From contig NZ_LLXU01000052.1 of assembly GCF_001431645.1 (NCBI RefSeq), positions 1 through 64,000 of the forward strand: a DNA stretch of 64,000 bases. Direction: 5' to 3'. The notes beneath the pieces are model-generated. The model had not been told where the DNA came from. It searched no databases and saw only the letters and a list, made by a program, of their open reading frames with translations. Both the position numbers and the translations under genes were made by a program. Origin of the DNA: Stenotrophomonas panacihumi. GTDB lineage: Bacteria > Pseudomonadota > Gammaproteobacteria > Xanthomonadales > Xanthomonadaceae. Positions 60,396 through 64,000 of this stretch are shown here, in pieces. How positions within the stretch are numbered: position 1 is the stretch's first letter; each line of letters opens with the position of its first letter.

Positions 60396-62841
60396 GGCGG
60401 CGCTCCAGCTGCGCGGCGGCGCGCATCACGCGCGCGCGCCAGTCCTCGGTGCTGAGCTGGCCGCGGCTGCGTTCGGCCCAGAGCGGGAACGACAGCGGCG
60501 TGAGGCTGGCCGGCGTGCACAGGTGGAGCGCGCGTTGCGCGCAGTCTTCCAGCGTGGCGGCGAGCCGGCCCAGTTCCAGCTGGCCGGAAAGCACTTCGCG
60601 TTCGGCCTGTTGCAGCAGCAGGTGGTCGGGGTCGAAGCGACGCAGCACGTCGTGCAGCAAGCCGGCCGAGGCCTGCAGCTGGCGCTGGCTGCGCGGCGTG
60701 CGTCCCGGCAGCGCGGGCACCAGCAGGCCGGCGACGCGGGCGATCTCGCGGAACTGCCGGCGCGCGAGTTCGGCCAGGTTGAGGCTTTCGCGCAGGTCCT
60801 CGAACAACCCGGCCGGCGACAGCAGCGCCTGCAACAGCGCGGCGTCCGGCGTGACGTCCCGCGCGGGCGAGAGCACCAGGCCGTAGTCATTGCTGGCGTA
60901 GTCGAAACTGTTGGGCGTGTGCCGGCCCCAGCGCAGTGCGAGCAGCGCGGCCAGCCCCTCGTGCACCTGCCGCCCGGCGAAGGGATACACGAACAGGTGC
61001 GTGCCCTCGCGCGTGCGGATGTGTTCGATCAGCAGGCGTCCCGGCGCCGGCAGCGCGGAGAGGCGTTCCTGCAGGCGCAGCAGCGGGGCCAATGCGCGCA
61101 ACTCGGGCGCGTCGTCGGGCGTGCCGAGCACCGCCTCCACCTCGCGGCCCAGCGTGTCGGAGAGCGGCAGGCGTCCGCCCATCCAGCGCGGCACGCTGCC
61201 ATCGCCGCCCTTGGCGAGGCGGACGTAGGCGGTCATGTCCTCCAGCCGCACCAGTTCGAGCAGGCGCCCGGCGAACTGGAAGCGGTCGCCGCGACGCAGG
61301 CGGCCGACGAACTGCTCCTCCACCGAGCCGAGGTCGCCGCCGCGCAGGAAGCGCACCCGCACGCTGCCGTCGCTGGTGATCGTGCCGATCGACAGCCGGT
61401 GGCGCAGCGCGACGCGACGATCCACCACGCGGTAGATGCCTTCCTCGTCGCGTACCACCTTGTGGAAGTCCGGATAGTTCGCCAGCGCCGCGCCGCCCTG
61501 CACGATGAAATCGAGCACGCCTTGCCAGTGCGTTTCATCGAGCATGGCGAAGGCGTCGGTGCCGCGCACTTCGGCGAACAACGCATCGGCACGGAACCCG
61601 CCGCCCAGCGCGCAGCTCACGCAGTGCTGCGCGAGCACGTCCAGGCACAGCCGCGGCGGCGGGCGGGCTTCGATCTCCCCGTGCGCGAGTGCGCGACGCG
61701 CGGCGGCGTATTCGGCCAGTTCCAGCGCATGCGTGGGCACGCAGACCACGTGGCCCGATTCGCCCGGCCGATGCCGCGCACGGCCACCGCGCTGCAGCAG
61801 CCGCGCGACGCCCTTGGGGCTGCCGAGCTGCAGCACCTGGTCGACGGCGGGGAAGTCCACGCCCAGGTCGAGGCTGGAGGTGGCCACCACGCAGCGCAGC
61901 GTGCCTTCGCGCAGGCCTTGTTCGGCGGCGGCGCGCAGCGCGGGGTCGAGCGAGCCGTGGTGCAGCGCCAGCGTGGCCGCGTCCTCCGGCCACACGGCCG
62001 CCAGCGCCTGGTGCCAGAGTTCGGCCTGCGCGCGGGTATTGGTGAACAGCAGGCTGGTGCGCGCGGCCATCAGCGCCTGCAGGACGCGCGGCAGTTGCGA
62101 CAGCCCGAGATGGCCCGCCCACGGGAAACGTTCGCCGTGTTCGGGCAGCAGCGTTTCCAGTGTCAGGCGGCGCGGTTTCACGCCGCTGACGATGGCGGCC
62201 TGCGGCTGCGACGGCAGCAGCACGTCGCGCGCCTGTTCGAGGTTGCCCAGCGTGGCCGACAGCCCCCACACGCGCAGCGACGTCGCCAGCGCGCGCAGGC
62301 GCGCCAGCCCCAGCTGCAGCAGCACGCCGCGCTTGTTGCCCAGCAGTTCGTGCCACTCGTCCACCACCACGCAGCGCAGGCTGCGCAGACGCTCGGCGCT
62401 GTCGGGATAGGAGAGCAGCAGCGCCAGCGACTCGGGCGTGGTCACCAGCGCATCCACCTGCCCGGCGCGTGCCATGCGCTTCTCGCGCGCGCTGGCGTCG
62501 CCGGTGCGCAGGCCGACCTGCCAGTCCAGGCCCAGTTCGTCGCAGGGCTCGCGCAGGGCGCGCACGGTATCGCTGGCCAGCGCCCGCAGCGGGGTGATCC
62601 AGAGCAGCCGCAGCGAACGCGTGGCACCGCGGCGTGGCTTCGGCGCGACGGGCCCGGCCAGCGCTTCCAGCAGCGGACCGCCGAGCGCGGCCAGCGTCTT
62701 GCCGCTGCCGGTGGGCGTATGCAGCAAGCCGGATTCGCCGGCGAGATAGCGCCGCCAGACCTCGCGCTGGAACGGCAGCGGCCGCCAGCCACGCTGCGCG
62801 AACCACGCGCGCCAGCAGCGCGACGCTTCCGCCGCGCTCAT
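60385..62841 (-). CDS. Ligase-associated DEXH-box helicase (Lhr-like)
   Basis: 818 aa superfamily 2 helicase. Walker A HTPTGSGKT at residues 41-49, DEWH in place of DEAH (VVVDEWHELLG), SAT motif GLSATLGN, and the late RGGRARHRPGESG. A winged-helix and Lhr-core domain occupies the C-terminal half. Lhr-core helicases unwind RNA:DNA hybrids and act in DNA repair. Overlaps PdeM by 11 bases and the ligase by 4. Confidence 0.94.
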   Translation of the reverse strand: MSAAEASRCWRAWFAQRGWRPLPFQREVWRRYLAGESGLLHTPTGSGKTLAALGGPLLEALAGPVAPKPRRGATRSLRLLWITPLRALASDTVRALREPCDELGLDWQVGLRTGDASAREKRMARAGQVDALVTTPESLALLLSYPDSAERLRSLRCVVVDEWHELLGNKRGVLLQLGLARLRALATSLRVWGLSATLGNLEQARDVLLPSQPQAAIVSGVKPRRLTLETLLPEHGERFPWAGHLGLSQLPRVLQALMAARTSLLFTNTRAQAELWHQALAAVWPEDAATLALHHGSLDPALRAAAEQGLREGTLRCVVATSSLDLGVDFPAVDQVLQLGSPKGVARLLQRGGRARHRPGESGHVVCVPTHALELAEYAAARRALAHGEIEARPPPRLCLDVLAQHCVSCALGGGFRADALFAEVRGTDAFAMLDETHWQGVLDFIVQGGAALANYPDFHKVVRDEEGIYRVVDRRVALRHRLSIGTITSDGSVRVRFLRGGDLGSVEEQFVGRLRRGDRFQFAGRLLELVRLEDMTAYVRLAKGGDGSVPRWMGGRLPLSDTLGREVEAVLGTPDDAPELRALAPLLRLQERLSALPAPGRLLIEHIRTREGTHLFVYPFAGRQVHEGLAALLALRWGRHTPNSFDYASNDYGLVLSPARDVTPDAALLQALLSPAGLFEDLRESLNLAELARRQFREIARVAGLLVPALPGRTPRSQRQLQASAGLLHDVLRRFDPDHLLLQQAEREVLSGQLELGRLAATLEDCAQRALHLCTPASLTPLSFPLWAERSRGQLSTEDWRARVMRAAAQLERRHGA

Positions 62842-64000
62842 CGCGCCAAAGCCTGCAGCGTGGCCAACGCGTCGGCCTCGGCGGGGGGCTTGTCGTGGCG
62901 CCAGCGCAGGATGCGCGGGAAGCGCACCGCGATGCCGGACTTGTGCCGGCGGCTCGCATTTACCGCTTCGAAACCGAGTTCGAACACCTGCTCGTGCGTC
63001 ACCGCGCGCACCGGCCCGAAGCGCTCGGTGGTATGCGCGCGGATCCAGCGGTCGAGGTCGAGGATCTCGCGGTCGTCCAGCCCCGAATACGCCTTGGCGA
63101 CCGGCACCAGCTCACCTTCGTGCCACAGGCCGAAGGTGTAGTCGGTATACAGCGTGCTGCGCCGGCCATGCCCGGCCTGCGCGTACAGCAGCACGGCATC
63201 GATAGTGAGCGGGTCGATCTTCCACTTCCACCAGTCGCCGCGCCGACGGCCGCTGCGATACGGCGAATCGGCGCGCTTGAGCATCAGGCCTTCGACGCCG
63301 CGTGCGCGCGACTGTTCGCGATGCGCGGCGGCGGCTTCCCAGCTGTCCGCGGCGACCTGCGGCGAGGCGACCAGGTGCGGGTCGTCCAGCGTGGCCAGCA
63401 CGCTTTCGAGCAGCGAGCGCCGCGCATGCAGCGGGCGTTCGCGCAGGTCTTCGCCGTCCAGCTCCAGCAGGTCGTAGGCCACCAGTCGCGCGGGGGCGTC
63501 GGCCAGCGTCTTGGGGCCGGGGCGCAGGCGGGCGATGCGCGTCTGCAGCGCGGTGAACGGCATCGGCTGCGCTTCGCCGGGGCGCCAGGCCAGCAGTTCG
63601 CCATCGATGACCGTGCCCGGCGGCAGTGCGATGGCCGCGCGCTCGATCTCCGGGAAGCGGCCATCCAGCCGTTCCTCGCCGCGCGACCACAGCGCGATGT
63701 CCTCGCCGCGGCGGATCAGCTGCAGGCGAATGCCATCCCACTTCCACTCCAGCAGCCACTGCGCCACTTCGCCGAGCGTGGCCGGTTCGCTTTCCAAAGG
63801 CGAGGCGAGGAAGAACGGATACGGCTGCTGGCGGTCGGTCTCCAGTGTTTCGCTCGACAACAGCGTGGCGAGGAAATCGGGCGTCGGCCGCCACGCGCCG
63901 AGCATGCGCTGGGCGATGCGCGCGATGTCCACGCCGGAGAGTTCGGCCAGCGCCTGCTGCACCAGCCGCTGCGAGACACCGACGCGCAGCGCGCCGGTCA
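62838..64000 (-). CDS. ATP-dependent DNA ligase, N-terminus cut by right edge
   Basis: The frame stays open through the right edge, with a continuing ligase N-terminal domain (TGALRVGVSQRLV) at the window end, so the start is outside. The nucleotidyltransferase lysine motif is EWKWDGIRL, followed by the OB domain ending VRFPRILRWRHDKPPAEAD. It is the ligase of the repair cassette and is probably preceded, outside the window, by the associated exonuclease. The Lys adenylation chemistry is standard for the family. Confidence 0.92.
   Translation of the reverse strand, partial: TGALRVGVSQRLVQQALAELSGVDIARIAQRMLGAWRPTPDFLATLLSSETLETDRQQPYPFFLASPLESEPATLGEVAQWLLEWKWDGIRLQLIRRGEDIALWSRGEERLDGRFPEIERAAIALPPGTVIDGELLAWRPGEAQPMPFTALQTRIARLRPGPKTLADAPARLVAYDLLELDGEDLRERPLHARRSLLESVLATLDDPHLVASPQVAADSWEAAAAHREQSRARGVEGLMLKRADSPYRSGRRRGDWWKWKIDPLTIDAVLLYAQAGHGRRSTLYTDYTFGLWHEGELVPVAKAYSGLDDREILDLDRWIRAHTTERFGPVRAVTHEQVFELGFEAVNASRRHKSGIAVRFPRILRWRHDKPPAEADALATLQALAR

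Overview
This is a GC-rich (roughly 70 percent), densely packed chromosomal segment from a gammaproteobacterium of the Xanthomonadaceae/Lysobacteraceae type (Lysobacter, Luteimonas, Pseudoxanthomonas or a close relative). I infer this from the protein sequences and gene neighbourhoods: rpoE-rseA-mucD followed by lepA-lepB-DUF4845-rnc-era-recO, ffh near rpsP-rimM-trmD-rplS, and an SAR-type regulator divergent from a valine-degradation operon. I see no rRNA, tRNA, insertion sequence, prophage or CRISPR array. It looks like core chromosome with a few less-studied accessory genes.

Layout. 1-5210: the end of a DUF1254 protein, then a four-gene bo-type quinol oxidase operon (cyoABCD). 5220-12244: an AraC regulator divergent from an AhpD-like protein, a DUF2024 protein, an M61 peptidase/lysoplasmalogenase/P-loop kinase operon, radA and a DUF805 membrane protein. 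12297-16313: poorly characterised small genes, including a four-gene minus-strand stress-like cluster, then a DUF3182 protein with an alpha/beta hydrolase. 16323-22905: a CcsA-like protein divergent from ffh, a flavoenzyme, a PabC-like enzyme, and rpsP-rimM-trmD-rplS. 22912-32785: a MATE transporter, a small lipoprotein, Hsp15, KatG, a DUF937 protein, a monofunctional catalase and mutS.

32875-43208: the SAR-type regulator and its presumed target, the valine/isobutyrate operon (mmsA, acyl-CoA dehydrogenase, enoyl-CoA hydratase, 3-hydroxyisobutyryl-CoA hydrolase, mmsB), then a cation efflux protein and a FadB-like enzyme on the opposite strand. The five enzymes cover steps from isobutyryl-CoA to propionyl-CoA. 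43369-52162: the sigma-E envelope-stress operon with a recognisable autoregulatory promoter, then the translation, secretion, RNA and repair block lepA to recO. 52167-59746: an orphan receiver-Hpt protein, rlmD, a CYTH protein, a DsbA-like protein, nagZ-hpt-mtnP (cell-wall recycling and purine salvage), a cold-shock protein and an FAD monooxygenase. 59748-64000: the ligase-associated DNA-repair cassette (PdeM phosphoesterase, Lhr-like helicase, ATP-dependent ligase), cut by the right edge.

I found no unmistakably new system. The observations most worth following are the strand-symmetric TTCGCA repeat array between the SAR regulator and mmsA, the DUF3182 protein with ATP-grasp-like sequence, the small-gene cluster at 12297-13643, the His-rich termini on three of the four oxidase subunits, the DUF937 protein between two peroxide-removing enzymes, and the lipobox on the MucD-type protease.
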